Shown here: piece by piece, positions 8,862 to 17,771 of the stretch | How positions within the stretch are numbered: position 1 is the stretch's first letter | Layout: each line of letters begins with the position of its first letter | Assembly (NCBI RefSeq): GCF_021390935.1 | Contig: NZ_JAJPUI010000004.1 | Span: 1-64,000 of the forward strand | Reading direction: 5' to 3' | Length of the DNA stretch: 64,000 nt | Source: Streptomyces sp. CC228A | GTDB taxonomy: Bacteria > Actinomycetota > Actinomycetes > Streptomycetales > Streptomycetaceae | Program-made: the position numbers and the translations under genes | Notes under the pieces: generated by a model | What the model was told of the DNA's origin: nothing | The model's database searches: none | What the model saw: the letters and a program-made list of their open reading frames with translations, nothing else

Positions 8862-9599
8862 ATGGGTCACTGGTTCACCCGGAACATCGTGGAGCCCGGG
8901 AAGCTGCCGCTGCTGATCGCGCTCGCCTCCTTCCTCCTCACGTTCTTCGCCACCCGGACCGTCACCCGCATGATCCGCGCCGGCCGGGGCCCCTTCAGGA
9001 ACATCAGCACCGGCAGCGGCGTGCACATCCACCACGTCGTGCCCGGCGTCGTCCTCACCCTCGTGGGCGGCTTCGGCGGGGTCGCCGCCGACCACCGCGG
9101 GGCGGCCGCGACGGCCTGCGCCGTGCTGTTCGGCATCGGCGCCGGACTGGTCCTCGACGAGTTCGCGCTGATCCTCCACCTCGACGACGTCTACTGGACC
9201 GAGCAGGGCCGCCAGAGCGTGGAGGCGGTCGTGCTGACCGCCGCCCTGCTCCTGCTCGTCCTGGCGGGCTTCTCCCCGCTGGGCGTGGACGAACTGACAC
9301 CGGAGGAGCGGCAGAACCGCGCCGGTCTCGTCCTGACGCTCGCCGTGAACTTCGTCTTCGTGGCCGTCGCGTTCCTGAAAGGGAAGTTCCGGCTCGCGGT
9401 CATCGGGGTGCTGGTGCCGTTCGTGGCGCTGTTCGCCGCCGTACGGCTCGCCCGCCCCGGGTCGCCGTGGTCGCGCCGCGCCTACCGCCGCCGCCCCCGC
9501 GCCCGCGCAAGGGCGGGGCTGCGGGCCTACCGCCACGACCGCCGGTGGACGCGCCTCACCCGCCGTTTCCAGGACCTGATCGGCGGGACTCCCGACTGA
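8862..9599 (+). CDS. Integral membrane protein with an HIHH motif, unknown function
   Basis: A 245-residue protein that I do not recognise by name. The hydrophobic segments are roughly residues 15-32, 50-70, 78-98, 110-135, 150-170 and 172-190. A conserved-looking GVHIHHVVPG lies near residues 50-60, just before the second segment, and LDEFALILHLDDVYW near 95-110 adds acidic residues and a further histidine, so a metal or haem site is possible. The tail of about 45 residues is strongly basic (RRAYRRRPRARARAG). ATG 8862 follows GGAGG at 8853-8857. It is divergent from cobS, and its 3' end overlaps the converging rhomboid-like gene by 44 bases. The function is open. Confidence 0.8.
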   Translation: MGHWFTRNIVEPGKLPLLIALASFLLTFFATRTVTRMIRAGRGPFRNISTGSGVHIHHVVPGVVLTLVGGFGGVAADHRGAAATACAVLFGIGAGLVLDEFALILHLDDVYWTEQGRQSVEAVVLTAALLLLVLAGFSPLGVDELTPEERQNRAGLVLTLAVNFVFVAVAFLKGKFRLAVIGVLVPFVALFAAVRLARPGSPWSRRAYRRRPRARARAGLRAYRHDRRWTRLTRRFQDLIGGTPD

Positions 9600-10398
9600 C
9601 GCGGGGCCCGTCGCCCGCGGCGGTGCCTGCCCCGGCCGAGGCCGCGGGCCCAGTTGCCGCCCCGGCCGAGGCCGCGGAGCCAGCCGCCGCCCCGGCCGCG
9701 GACCGTCGGCGCCACCACGCCGCCACCGCGTACGCCGCCGCCACGCCCGCGATCGCGGCGAGGTGCTCCTTGCCGGCCAGGTTCGGCTTGACGACCACCT
9801 CCACCACCATCGCCGCGACCACCAGCCACGCGGTGAGCCGCGCCCGGTGACGCCAGCAGACGTACACGGCCAGTCCGACCACCGCCGCGGACGGGCCGGT
9901 GTCCACCACCCGCGCGTCCGACGCGGGGAGCCCCACCGGGCCCAGCAGGCCGTCCGGGCCCAGCGCGACACCGACGCGGGCGTACAGCGTGCCCGCCAGC
10001 GTCGCCGCGTAGGCGACGAGCAGCGTCCGCCGCCGGCCCAGGCAGACCTCGGCGATGCCGAACACCACCAGGATCTGCGCCAGCGCGCCCCATACCGGCA
10101 GGTCCAGCGCGGGCACGAACAGCGACAGCGGCGTCCGGACCAGCGCGAGCCACAGGGGCTCCTCCGCCCGCACCGCCCCGACGGCCTGCACCGGGGCGTA
10201 GCCCCACGGCTGGTTCTGCACCCATTGGAGGAGCGACGTCAGGCACACCGCGGCCAGCGTCAGCGGGACCGCCCGCCACCCGCGTGCCGCGAGCCCCGCG
10301 CGCACCCTCCCGAACAGCGGCCCCCACTCGCGCAGGGCGAAGCCCCGCACGGCCGGCCCCGCGCCCCGCAGCGCACCGGCGCCCCTCTCGAACAGCAT
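9556..10398 (-). CDS. Rhomboid-like integral membrane protein
   Basis: A 280-residue protein with about six hydrophobic segments between residues 40 and 225 and an Ala/Gly-rich C-terminal tail. DTGPSAAVVGL has S170 in the position of the rhomboid GxSG serine, and KEHLAAIAGV has H212 in the last transmembrane helix, as in the Ser-His dyad of rhomboid proteases. The second glycine of GxSG is replaced by alanine, so activity is uncertain. The gene could encode a divergent protease or an inactive pseudorhomboid. The ATG at 10398 begins MLFERGAGAL; longer in-frame reading upstream is unsupported. It lies downstream of cobT on the same strand, but 490 bases away. Confidence 0.72.
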   Translation of the reverse strand: MLFERGAGALRGAGPAVRGFALREWGPLFGRVRAGLAARGWRAVPLTLAAVCLTSLLQWVQNQPWGYAPVQAVGAVRAEEPLWLALVRTPLSLFVPALDLPVWGALAQILVVFGIAEVCLGRRRTLLVAYAATLAGTLYARVGVALGPDGLLGPVGLPASDARVVDTGPSAAVVGLAVYVCWRHRARLTAWLVVAAMVVEVVVKPNLAGKEHLAAIAGVAAAYAVAAWWRRRSAAGAAAGSAASAGAATGPAASAGAGTAAGDGPRVSRESRRSGPGNGG

Positions 10399-10887
10399 GA
10401 ACCGCGGCTCCCACGTCGGTCGGTACGTCCCGCGGCCCGGCACGGCGACTCGCGACCGGGCGCACGCTCGAAGACCGACCGGGACAGCGCCGAGTTCAGC
10501 GCCCCGCGCGTGATCCGCGTCTCCCCGCCCTTCAGCCGCCGGGAAGCGGGCCCGGCGAGGGCGGCCGGGCCGCCGGCTCGGGGCGCGCGGCCGCGTCCCG
10601 TCCCTCCGAGGGCGCTCCCAGGCCCCGGCCGGGGCCGTGCGCCGACGGCAGCCGGGGGCGCCGGGCACCTGGCGGGAGGTGCGGCCCGTACGCGGTCCGG
10701 GCGGTCGTGTCGGGGAGCGGCCTCTGCGGCACGCCGGGCGGTCGCCGTATCGGGACGGGCCCCTGCGGGTGCTCCGCGCGCCGGGACGCGGCAGGCGCTG
10801 CGAGGGTCGCAGCGGGGGAGGCCCCGTCCGTGCAGCCGGCTCCGCGGGCTCCCGCGTACCGCCTACCCGCGCGCGCCCCGGAGGCCG
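10399..10887. other. 489-base non-coding stretch between cobT and the rhomboid-like gene
   Basis: Open frames cross this GC-rich stretch in several directions, but none shows a domain, a credible start with ribosome-binding site, or ordinary amino-acid composition. No strong terminator or repeat stood out. Confidence 0.45.
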
Positions 10888-11982
10888 TCAGCCCGCTGCG
10901 TCCTCCTCCGGTGCGCCGTCCTCCCGGGGCGCGCCGGGACGCTCCGGCAGTTCCGCCGCGAGCGCCGCGGCGGCCTGGACGAGCGGCAGCGCGAGCAGCG
11001 CACCGGCCCCCTCGCCGACGGTGACGCCGTGGTCCAGCAGCGGGACGAGGGCCATCCTGTCCAGCGCCTTCGCCTGCGCGGGCTCGCCGCCCACCTGACC
11101 CGCCAGCCACCAGTCCGGCGCCCGGAACGCGGCCCGCTGCCCCACCAGGGCGCACGCCGCCGACACGACGCCGTCCAGGACCACCGGCATCCGCCGCACC
11201 GCCGCCTGCAGCAGGAACCCGGTCATCGCCGCGATGTCGGCCCCGCCCACGGCGGCCAGCAGCTCCATCTGGTCGCCCAGCACCGGACGGGCCCGGCGCA
11301 GCGCGTCGCGGATCGCCGCGCACTTGCGCATCCACGCCAGGTCGTCGATGCCCGCCCCGCCCCGGCCGGTCACCACCGACGCGTCGGTCCCGCACAGCGC
11401 GGCGACGAGGGTGGCCGCGACCGTCGTGCCGCCCACGCTCAGGTCGCCCAGCACCACCAGGTCGGTCCCCGAGTCGGCCTCCTCGTCGGCGACCGCCATC
11501 CCGAGCCGCACGGCCCGCTCCGTCTCCTCCGCCGTGAGGGCGTCCTCGACGTCGATGCGCCCGCTGCCCCGGCACACCCGGTACCGCACCACGTCCTTCG
11601 GCAGCAGCTCCGGATCGCAGTCGAGGCCCGCGTCGACGACCCGCACCGGGACCCCCGCCCGCCGTGCCAGCACGGCGACCGGGCTCGACCCGTCCAGGAC
11701 GTCCCGCACCAGCCGGTACGCCGTTCCCGCGGGGCGCCCTGAGACGCCCAGCTCCGCCACCCCGTGGTCGCCGGCGAACAGGACGACCCGCGGCCGCTCC
11801 ACCGGTCTGACCGGTACGGCCCCCTGGGCGGCGGCCAGCCACTCGCCCAGCTCGTCCAGGCGACCGAGCGCACCGGGGCGCACGGCCAGCCGCTCCCTCC
11901 GTTCCTCGGCGTCCCGGCGGACCGTGCTGTCGGGCCGCTCGATGAGGTCGGAGAAGTCGTCGAGATTCAGGCTGCTGCTCAT
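10888..11982 (-). CDS. cobT: Nicotinate-nucleotide-dimethylbenzimidazole phosphoribosyltransferase
   Basis: A 364-residue enzyme that moves phosphoribose from nicotinate mononucleotide to dimethylbenzimidazole, giving alpha-ribazole phosphate for CobS. Family motifs seen are RVVLFAGDHGVAELGVS near residue 65, LGDLSVGGTTVAATLVAA, TGRGGAGIDD, VGGADIAAMTGFLL and, near the C terminus, VTVGEGAGALLALPL with the catalytic glutamate. It has a Streptomyces-style acidic tail. ATG 11982 begins MSSSLNLDDF. The sequence TACTGT lies seven bases before it (11990-11995 on this strand), which would give a leaderless mRNA. An in-frame start at 12003 is less likely. cobU lies upstream in the same direction. Confidence 0.94.
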   Translation of the reverse strand: MSSSLNLDDFSDLIERPDSTVRRDAEERRERLAVRPGALGRLDELGEWLAAAQGAVPVRPVERPRVVLFAGDHGVAELGVSGRPAGTAYRLVRDVLDGSSPVAVLARRAGVPVRVVDAGLDCDPELLPKDVVRYRVCRGSGRIDVEDALTAEETERAVRLGMAVADEEADSGTDLVVLGDLSVGGTTVAATLVAALCGTDASVVTGRGGAGIDDLAWMRKCAAIRDALRRARPVLGDQMELLAAVGGADIAAMTGFLLQAAVRRMPVVLDGVVSAACALVGQRAAFRAPDWWLAGQVGGEPAQAKALDRMALVPLLDHGVTVGEGAGALLALPLVQAAAALAAELPERPGAPREDGAPEEDAAG

Positions 11983-12259
11983 TCGCGGAACAGTACCGGG
12001 CACGCACCGGCGCGGGCATGGCCGCAGGTCCGCCGCTGCCTGGACGCGGTCAGGCGCGGTCAGTTGCCCGGACAGCGACCGCCCGCCGCCCGCCGCCCCG
12101 GCCGTACGCGCCCCTCCGCCCGCCGGCCGTACGCGCCCCTCCGCCCGCGCAGCGAACGCCGCTTACGCCCGGCGCACCTCCCGCACCTTTCGGCCCCACC
12201 CGCCCCACCCGTCCTACCCGCCCCGCCCGCCCCGCGTGCCGCCGGCCCGCGCACGCCCG

Positions 12260-13458
12260 TCAACCGCGGAGCACCAGCGCCTGCCCCGACACCACCAGCA
12301 GCACCTGCTCGCACTCGTCGGCGAACGCCGCGTTCAGCCGCCCCAGCTCGTCCCGGAAGCGCCGCCCCGCCGCCGTCGCGGGAACCACCCCCGCGCCGAC
12401 CTCGTTGGTGACCGCCACGACGGTCCTGGAGGTGGTGCGCACCGCCGCCACCAGCTCCGCGACCCGCTCGCGCAGCGCCTTCCGGCCTTCCCGCGCCCAT
12501 GTGTCGTCGTCCCAGGCCCCCACCCGGTCCATGGCGTCCGTCAGCCACAGCGACAGGCAGTCGACCAGCAGCGGCGGCCCGTCCTCCCGCAGCAGCGGCG
12601 CCAGTTCGCAGGTCTCCTCGGTACGCCAGGACCCCGGGCGCCGGTCCCGGTGGGTGCTCACGCGGTCCGCCCACTCGGCGTCCCCGTCCCGGGTGCCGCT
12701 CGTCGCCACGTACACGACGTCGGGGAAGGACGCGAGGCGCCGCTCGGCCTCCAGCGACTTCCCCGACCTGGCGCCGCCGGTGACCAGGGTGCGCCGCGGC
12801 ACCCGCGGCAGCTCCCGGGACGCGCCCGCCACCAGCGTCGTCCCGTCCGGCACGGCCCGCGCCCCGGCCGCCGCGAGCCGCCGCGCCAGCTCCGCGCCTG
12901 GCGGCACGTCGTGGTCCAGGTGGACGGCCACGACGTCCGTGTCCGGGCCGACCGCCCCCAGGGCCCGCAGCCGCGCGAGTCCGTCGGGCCGCCCGCCACG
13001 TCGGCGACGACCGTGTCGTACGGGCGCGGCGGCGGCGCCATCCCCGCCGGGGCGCCCCCGCGCGGCAGGTACAGCAGCCGGCCGCCCTCCAGCGACACGA
13101 TCTCGTACCCCGTGCCCGGCGCGTCCATGGGCACGGCACGCACCTTGTGCCCGCTGATGAGGGTCAGCTCGCGCCCGTCCGGCACGCGCCCGGCGTCGGG
13201 CAGCCCGGCGGGGACCTCCACCGGCGGCCCGTCGGACGGATGCGTCAGCAGCACCTGCCGGACCCCGGACAGGCTGCGGTCGGCGCGGGCGGCGGCCAGG
13301 GCCGCGCCCGGGGTGAGGTCGAGGAGCAGCGCGCCGTCCACGAGCAGCGAGGTCGCGGCCCGCGCGTCCGCGTCCCGCGCGGCGGCGCAGGCGGCGCAGG
13401 AGCAGCCGGGGCGGGGCAGCCCCAGGGGGGCGCCGGTGCCGAGCAGAGTCAGTTCCAC
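12260..13458 (-). pseudogene. cobU: Bifunctional adenosylcobinamide kinase/guanylyltransferase with N-terminal metallo-beta-lactamase-like domain, frame-disrupted
   Basis: The gene reads as two overlapping frames. The first (GTG 13458) encodes VELTLLGTGAPLGLPRPG, a cysteine pair CSCAAC, and a metallo-hydrolase-like fold ending in PYDTVVADVAGG. The second encodes the CobU domain: VTGGARSGKSLEAERR (P-loop), DVVYVATSGTRDGDAEW, STHRDRRPGSWRT (guanylylated histidine region), LLVDCLSLWLTDAM and VTNEVGAGVVP. Adding one base near 12985-12994 (run GGGCGGCCCG on this strand) restores one protein of about 399 residues that matches Streptomyces homologues end to end. The loss is probably a sequencing error. 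CobU makes adenosylcobinamide-GDP for CobS. cobT lies about 280 bases downstream. Confidence 0.85.
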
Positions 13459-13561
13459 CCCCCGATCTTCCCGCGAGCCCTCCCGTGCTGCTCGCCCGGC
13501 TAGGCTGCGGGCAGGAATGGGCAGGAAGGCCCTGTAGGCACGGCAGCTCGGGAGGCGCACC

Positions 13562-13768
13562 ATGGCATGGACGTGGCGGTTCGAGAAGTCCGACGGCGCG
13601 GAGGTGGAACCGGCGGTCGCACCCGAGGAGTTCACCACCCAGGGCGACGCGGAGTCCTGGATCGGGGAGAACTGGCGCGACCTCCTGGACGGCGGCGCCG
13701 ACCAGGTCACCCTGTTCGAGGACGGCGCGAAGATCTACGGCCCGATGCCGCTGAACGCGGAGGCGTGA
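13562..13768 (+). CDS. Small conserved acidic protein, unknown function
   Basis: A 68-residue soluble protein, MAWTWRFEKSDGAEVEPA onward, rich in acidic and aromatic residues with no cysteine and no membrane segment. Similar short proteins with FEKSDG near the start and a WIGENWRDLLDGG core occur in many Streptomyces, to my knowledge without an assigned role. The ATG at 13562 follows GGAGG at 13551-13555. A second in-frame-looking ATG at 13567 is in another frame. The gene is divergent from cobU and converges on the HtrA-like protease. The function is unknown. Confidence 0.8.
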   Translation: MAWTWRFEKSDGAEVEPAVAPEEFTTQGDAESWIGENWRDLLDGGADQVTLFEDGAKIYGPMPLNAEA

Positions 13769-13784
13769 CGGGGCCGCGGCGGCG

Positions 13785-14879
13785 TCACATCTCGCCCAGC
13801 GTCACCGTCGCCGACCGCGCTTTGCCCTCCCGCAGGTACCGGACCGTCACCTCGTCGCCGGGCTTGCGGGAGGCGAGCGCTTCCAGCAGCGAGGTGATCG
13901 TGGTGATGTCGTCGTCGCCGAGGCGCGTGACGATGTCCCCGGCCCTGAGGCCCGCCGCCGCGGCGGCCCCGTCCTCCAGGACCCGTTCCACCGCCACCCC
14001 GGCGGGCTGGTAGGCGTCGTCGAGGACCGTGCGGCCCGAGATGCCGAGCGCGGCCCGCCCGGACTCGCGGACCTCGCCGTACTTCACGATCTGGCCGGCC
14101 ACCGTCTGCACCATCGACACGGGGATGGCGAAGCCGATCCCGGACGCCATGCCGGCGCCCAGCTCGGGGTCGGCCGCCGCCAGGGTGGGGATGCCGATGA
14201 CCTCGCTGTCCAGGTTGACCAGCGCGCCCCCGCTGTTGCCCGGGTTGATGGGCGCGGACGTCTGCACCATGTTGCCGATCGTGGCGCCCGTGCCGCCGTC
14301 GGAGCCGTCCGCGCTGACGGTGCGTCCGATGGCGGACACGATGCCCTGCGTGACGCTGCCGGACAGGCCGAGGGGCGAGCCCATGGCCAGGACGATCTGG
14401 CCGACCTCCACCTCCGAGGAGTTCCCGAAGCGGGCCGGCCGCACGCCCTCCGGCAGGGCGCGCTCCAGCTTGATGACGGCCAGGTCCTGCTCGGGGTAGC
14501 TGGACACCAGCTTCGCCGTCAGCGGCTGCTCCCGGGTGGCGACGGTGACCCGGAACGTCTCCGCGTCCCCGACGACGTGGGCGTTCGTCACGATGTGGCC
14601 CTCACCGTCGTAGACGATGCCGGAGCCGAGGCTCTGCCCCGCCTCGATGGTCACCACCGACGGCAGGACGTTCTCGATCACGGTCTGGTAGTCGTTCTGC
14701 AGGTCGTCCGCCTGCCGCCGCGGCGCCGCGGCCTGCGTGCTGGTGGCCCGCGCCTGTGCGCCCGGCCCGGCGGGCACGGGGGCCGGCACGGCCGAGCAGC
14801 CGGCCAGCAGAGCGGCCACGACCGCGGCACACGGACCTGACCACCACGGCGTCGGCGGGCGGTGGGGGAGGGCGTCCAT
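13785..14879 (-). CDS. HtrA/DegP-like serine protease, predicted lipoprotein, with PDZ domain
   Basis: A 364-residue protein. Residues 1-28 form a lipoprotein signal (hydrophobic AAVVAALLAGC, lipidated C28), so it is anchored outside the membrane. The trypsin-like domain, about residues 65-265, has H101 in TNAHVVG, D132 in PEQDLAVIKL and S216 in NPGNSGGAL, so the catalytic triad is complete. A PDZ domain, about 270-360 (AGVAVERVLEDGAAAAAGL, GDIVTRLGDDDI), binds exposed C termini or regulates activity. It likely handles misfolded envelope proteins. The next genes upstream on this strand are a methyltransferase and a DUF3043 membrane protein, with a gap of about 135 bases. Confidence 0.93.
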   Translation of the reverse strand: MDALPHRPPTPWWSGPCAAVVAALLAGCSAVPAPVPAGPGAQARATSTQAAAPRRQADDLQNDYQTVIENVLPSVVTIEAGQSLGSGIVYDGEGHIVTNAHVVGDAETFRVTVATREQPLTAKLVSSYPEQDLAVIKLERALPEGVRPARFGNSSEVEVGQIVLAMGSPLGLSGSVTQGIVSAIGRTVSADGSDGGTGATIGNMVQTSAPINPGNSGGALVNLDSEVIGIPTLAAADPELGAGMASGIGFAIPVSMVQTVAGQIVKYGEVRESGRAALGISGRTVLDDAYQPAGVAVERVLEDGAAAAAGLRAGDIVTRLGDDDITTITSLLEALASRKPGDEVTVRYLREGKARSATVTLGEM

Positions 14880-15015
14880 GACGGGAGTATCCCCACGGAG
14901 GCCGCGCCCCGGCCTCCGGAACGCACCCGTTCAGGGGCGCGCACCCGGTGCCCGGCCGCTGCCGCACCGCGGCGGCGCCCGCGCCGGGGTCGGTCCCCGG
15001 CGCGGGCGGAAGCGG

Positions 15016-15813
15016 TCAGCCGCGCACGCCGCACAGGTGCAGCAGCGACGCCAACCGGCGGTACGGCTCCGTACGCCCCGCCCGGTCCTCGGCCGCCAGC
15101 AGCCGCTCCAGTTCCTCCGCGGGGGGCAGACCCTGCTCCGGGGGAACGTTGTCAGTGAAGAGCCGCACCCCGTACCACGCCTGGAGCGGCGCGGCGATGC
15201 CCGCGAGCGTGGCCGTCAGCGTGGCCAGCCGGTCCGCCCGCACGGGCTTCCCCAGCCGGCCCGTGTACTGCTCCGACTCGAACGCGGAGAGGGCACCCGA
15301 CCAGTCCCCGGCCAGCCCCGGCCGCATCGCCAGGGCGTCCGCGTTCCGTACGACCAGGGACAGCAGGCCCCCAGGGGCCAGCATGCGGGCGAGACCGGCC
15401 AGCATCGCGTCCGGTTCGTCCACGTACATGAGCACGCCGTGGCACAGCACGACGTCGAAGCTGCCGGGCAGGAAGTGCACGCCCGTGTCCCGGCCGTCGC
15501 CCTCGATGAAGCGCACCCGCTCCCGGATCCCGGCGGGCTCCGAGACCAGCGACTCCCGGGCCGCCTTCAGCATCTCCGGGTCGGACTCCATGCCGGTCAC
15601 GGTGTGCCCGGCGCGCGCCAGCCGCAGGGCCTGCGTGCCCTGCCCCATGCCGACGTCGAGTATCCGCAGCCGCTGCCCCACGGGGTAGCGGGCCGCTATC
15701 TGCTCGTCGAGCTGGCGGGCCACCAGCTCCTGACGGACCGTGTTGCGCAGTCCTCCGAGTCCGTCCATCCAGTCGGCCGGCGCCCCCAGAAACCCGGCGG
15801 ACTCGGTGCTCAG
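15016..15813 (-). CDS. SAM-dependent class I methyltransferase, probable CTG start
   Basis: The protein is about 265 residues. The SAM-binding motif I is LRILDVGMGQGTQALRLA, followed by an acidic residue at the end of strand 2 (GMESDPEM), motif II-like FDVVLCHGVLMYV and LAPGGLLSLVV. The substrate is not evident; it resembles the SmtA/CmoM-like group. The frame can start at CTG 15813, whose last two bases are part of the stop of the preceding DUF3043 gene (CTGA), with GGGGAGAG correctly spaced inside that gene. This gives N terminus (L)STESAGFLGAPADWMDGLG. The first ATG in frame near the N terminus (WMDGLG) would trim 15 residues and has no such site. The two genes are clearly translationally coupled. 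Confidence 0.85.
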   Translation of the reverse strand: MSTESAGFLGAPADWMDGLGGLRNTVRQELVARQLDEQIAARYPVGQRLRILDVGMGQGTQALRLARAGHTVTGMESDPEMLKAARESLVSEPAGIRERVRFIEGDGRDTGVHFLPGSFDVVLCHGVLMYVDEPDAMLAGLARMLAPGGLLSLVVRNADALAMRPGLAGDWSGALSAFESEQYTGRLGKPVRADRLATLTATLAGIAAPLQAWYGVRLFTDNVPPEQGLPPAEELERLLAAEDRAGRTEPYRRLASLLHLCGVRG

Positions 15814-16406
15814 GGTCGCTCTCCCCGTTTGACCTGCGGCTTCGGCAGCCGCAGGCGGCGGAGCTGGAGCGTGCGCATCAGTCCGTACGCCACCGCGCCG
15901 CGCTTCGGCTCGTTCGGGAAGCGCTCGTTCAGCTGCTTCTTCAGGCGGACCACCAAGCCGATGGAGTCCACGACGATCATCACGATGACACCCAGCCACA
16001 GCAGGGTGGCGATGGTCTGCATCTGCCCGACGCGGATCACCGACAGGACGAGGATCACCACGGCGAGCGGCAGGAACAGCTCGGCGATGAAGAACCGGGA
16101 GTCGACGAAGTCCCGTACGAACCGGCGGACCGGCCCCTTGTCCCGGGGCGGCAGGTAGCGCTCGTCGCCGCCGGCCAGCGCCTCGCGCTGGCGGGTCATG
16201 TCGGCGCGGCGCGCCTCCCGCTGGCGGCGCATGGCCTCCTTGCGGTCGAGGGGCGGGCTGACCGCGCGGCGGCGCTGGGACTGGGCCTCACTCCGCTTGG
16301 GAGTGGGCCGGCCCTTGGGGGCCTGCGGGTCACGGGGCTGCTTGGAGAGGTCCATGCCCGCCTGGTCGGCGGCGGCCTTCTCATCCTTCGAACGGCTACG
16401 GAACAC
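15810..16406 (-). CDS. DUF3043 membrane protein
   Basis: A 198-residue protein of the actinobacterial DUF3043 family. The N-terminal half is charged and soluble (RSRSKDEKAAADQ, KGRPTPKRSEAQSQRRR, REARRADMTRQREAL). A conserved block follows, DKGPVRRFVRDFVDSRFFIAE, then two membrane helices, LFLPLAVVILVLSVIRV and IATLLWLGVIVMIVVDSIGL. The tail is basic and ends PKPQVKRGERP. The GTG at 16406 gives the VFRSRSKDEK start seen in Streptomyces homologues. A TTG nine bases upstream is the alternative. It is divergent from pspA and coupled to the methyltransferase. The function is unknown. Two membrane helices behind a long basic cytosolic arm suggest a scaffold or assembly role. Confidence 0.87.
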   Translation of the reverse strand: MFRSRSKDEKAAADQAGMDLSKQPRDPQAPKGRPTPKRSEAQSQRRRAVSPPLDRKEAMRRQREARRADMTRQREALAGGDERYLPPRDKGPVRRFVRDFVDSRFFIAELFLPLAVVILVLSVIRVGQMQTIATLLWLGVIVMIVVDSIGLVVRLKKQLNERFPNEPKRGAVAYGLMRTLQLRRLRLPKPQVKRGERP

Positions 16407-16660
16407 AAAGCCCAAGGGTACGGGGTGCCGGGTGTGGACCCCACTCCGGTGGGGAACGATCCGGCAACGGCCCGCGTCCCCGGTGGGGAAGGCCCCCTGA
16501 GCTCCCCTCTACTCCCTGAGCCGGAGGCGGGCCGCCCGCAGTCGTCCTTGGGGAGGAGCACATCGGGGCTCGAACAGTGCGGTAATGGAAGCAGGGCCCG
16601 TACTGTGGGTTCTGTCGGAGAGCTGCAGCAGACTCGGTCAGAAGGGGGCGCGCGAAGCCC

Positions 16661-17461
16661 ATGAGCGGTGTGATGAAGCGTATGGGGATGATCTTCCGCG
16701 CGAAGGCGAACAAGGCCCTGGACCGGGCCGAGGACCCGCGCGAGACCCTCGACTACTCGTACCAGAAGCAGCTGGAGCTGCTCCAGAAGGTGCGGCGCGG
16801 CGTCGCCGACGTGGCGACCTCCCGCAAGCGCCTGGAGCTCCAGCTGAACCAGCTGCAGAGCCAGTCCGCCAAGCTGGAGGACCAGGGCCGCAAGGCGCTG
16901 GCGCTCGGCCGGGAGGACCTGGCCCGGGAGGCGCTGACCCGGCGGTCGGCGCTGCAGCAGCAGGTCACCGACCTGGAGACACAGCACCAGACGCTCCAGG
17001 GCGAGGAGGAGAAGCTGACGCTGGCGGCGCAGCGGCTCCAGGCGAAGGTGGACGCCTTCCGCACGAAGAAGGAGACGATCAAGGCCACGTACACGGCGGC
17101 GCAGGCGCAGACCCGCATCGCCGAGTCCTTCTCCGGGATCTCGGAGGAGATGAGCGACGTCGGCGTCGCCATCCAGCGCGCCGAGGACCGCACCGCTCAG
17201 CTCCAGGCCCGCGCGGGGGCGATCGACGAGCTGCTGGCGTCCGGCGCCCTGGACGACCAGTCCGGCCTCGCCCGCGACGACATCCAGGCCGAGCTGGACC
17301 GGCTGTCCGGCGGCTCCGACGTGGAGCTGGAGATCCAGCGTATGAAGGCCGAGCTGGCGGGAGGCACGAGCCCGCAGCAGGCCATCGAGGGCGGCAACGG
17401 CACCCAGCAGGGGCAGCAGCAGTCCCCGCAGGAGTCCCGCCCGAGGTTCGACAAGAGCTGA
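16661..17461 (+). CDS. pspA: PspA/IM30 (ESCRT-III-like) membrane-maintenance protein
   Basis: A 266-residue, almost wholly helical coiled-coil protein. The N-terminal amphipathic segment MKRMGMIFRAKANKALDR and the conserved AEDPRETLDYSYQKQLELL are hallmarks of PspA/IM30. Long heptad-rich stretches run to about residue 185, then a Gln/Pro-rich tail (TQQGQQQSPQES). PspA binds stressed inner membrane, oligomerises and reduces proton leakage. ATG 16661 gives the same start as Streptomyces homologues, and an ATG at 16673 is also possible. A TACTGT -10-like element lies at 16601-16606. The PspA-associated protein gene follows 28 bases downstream. There is no PspF or PspC nearby, so regulation differs from the proteobacterial system. 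Confidence 0.94.
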   Translation: MSGVMKRMGMIFRAKANKALDRAEDPRETLDYSYQKQLELLQKVRRGVADVATSRKRLELQLNQLQSQSAKLEDQGRKALALGREDLAREALTRRSALQQQVTDLETQHQTLQGEEEKLTLAAQRLQAKVDAFRTKKETIKATYTAAQAQTRIAESFSGISEEMSDVGVAIQRAEDRTAQLQARAGAIDELLASGALDDQSGLARDDIQAELDRLSGGSDVELEIQRMKAELAGGTSPQQAIEGGNGTQQGQQQSPQESRPRFDKS

Positions 17462-17489
17462 CCGCGAGCTGACCGAAGGGCGGCGCGTC

Positions 17490-17771
17490 ATGATCGTACG
17501 GATCATGGGGGAGGGCCAGGTGAAGCTGGCGGACAGCCACTTCGCCGAACTGAACACGCTCGACGACGAGCTGCTCGCCGAACTGGAGAACGGCGACGGC
17601 CCCGGCTTCCGGCACACGCTGCACGCGCTGCTCGACCGGATCCGCGAGCTGGGCGAACCGCTGCCCGACGACTCCCTGGAGCCGTCGGAGCTGATCCTCC
17701 CCTCCCCGGACGCCACGCTGGACGAGGTCAAGTCCCTCCTCTCCGACACCGGCCTCATCCCCCCGGCCTGA
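17490..17771 (+). CDS. PspA-associated protein PspAA
   Basis: A 93-residue protein MIVRIMGEGQVKLADSHFAE onward. It is encoded 28 bases after pspA with the same direction, a fixed pairing in Actinobacteria. The family (PspAA domain) has a small beta-rich N-terminal part (IVRIMGEGQVKL) and a helical C-terminal half (DELLAELENGD, HTLHALLDRIRELGEPLPDD). The Ser/Pro hinge EPSELILPSPDATLDEVKSLL is typical. It is thought to work with PspA in the membrane-stress response, though the biochemical role is not settled. GAAGGGCGGCG before the ATG serves as ribosome-binding site. Confidence 0.85.
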   Translation: MIVRIMGEGQVKLADSHFAELNTLDDELLAELENGDGPGFRHTLHALLDRIRELGEPLPDDSLEPSELILPSPDATLDEVKSLLSDTGLIPPA

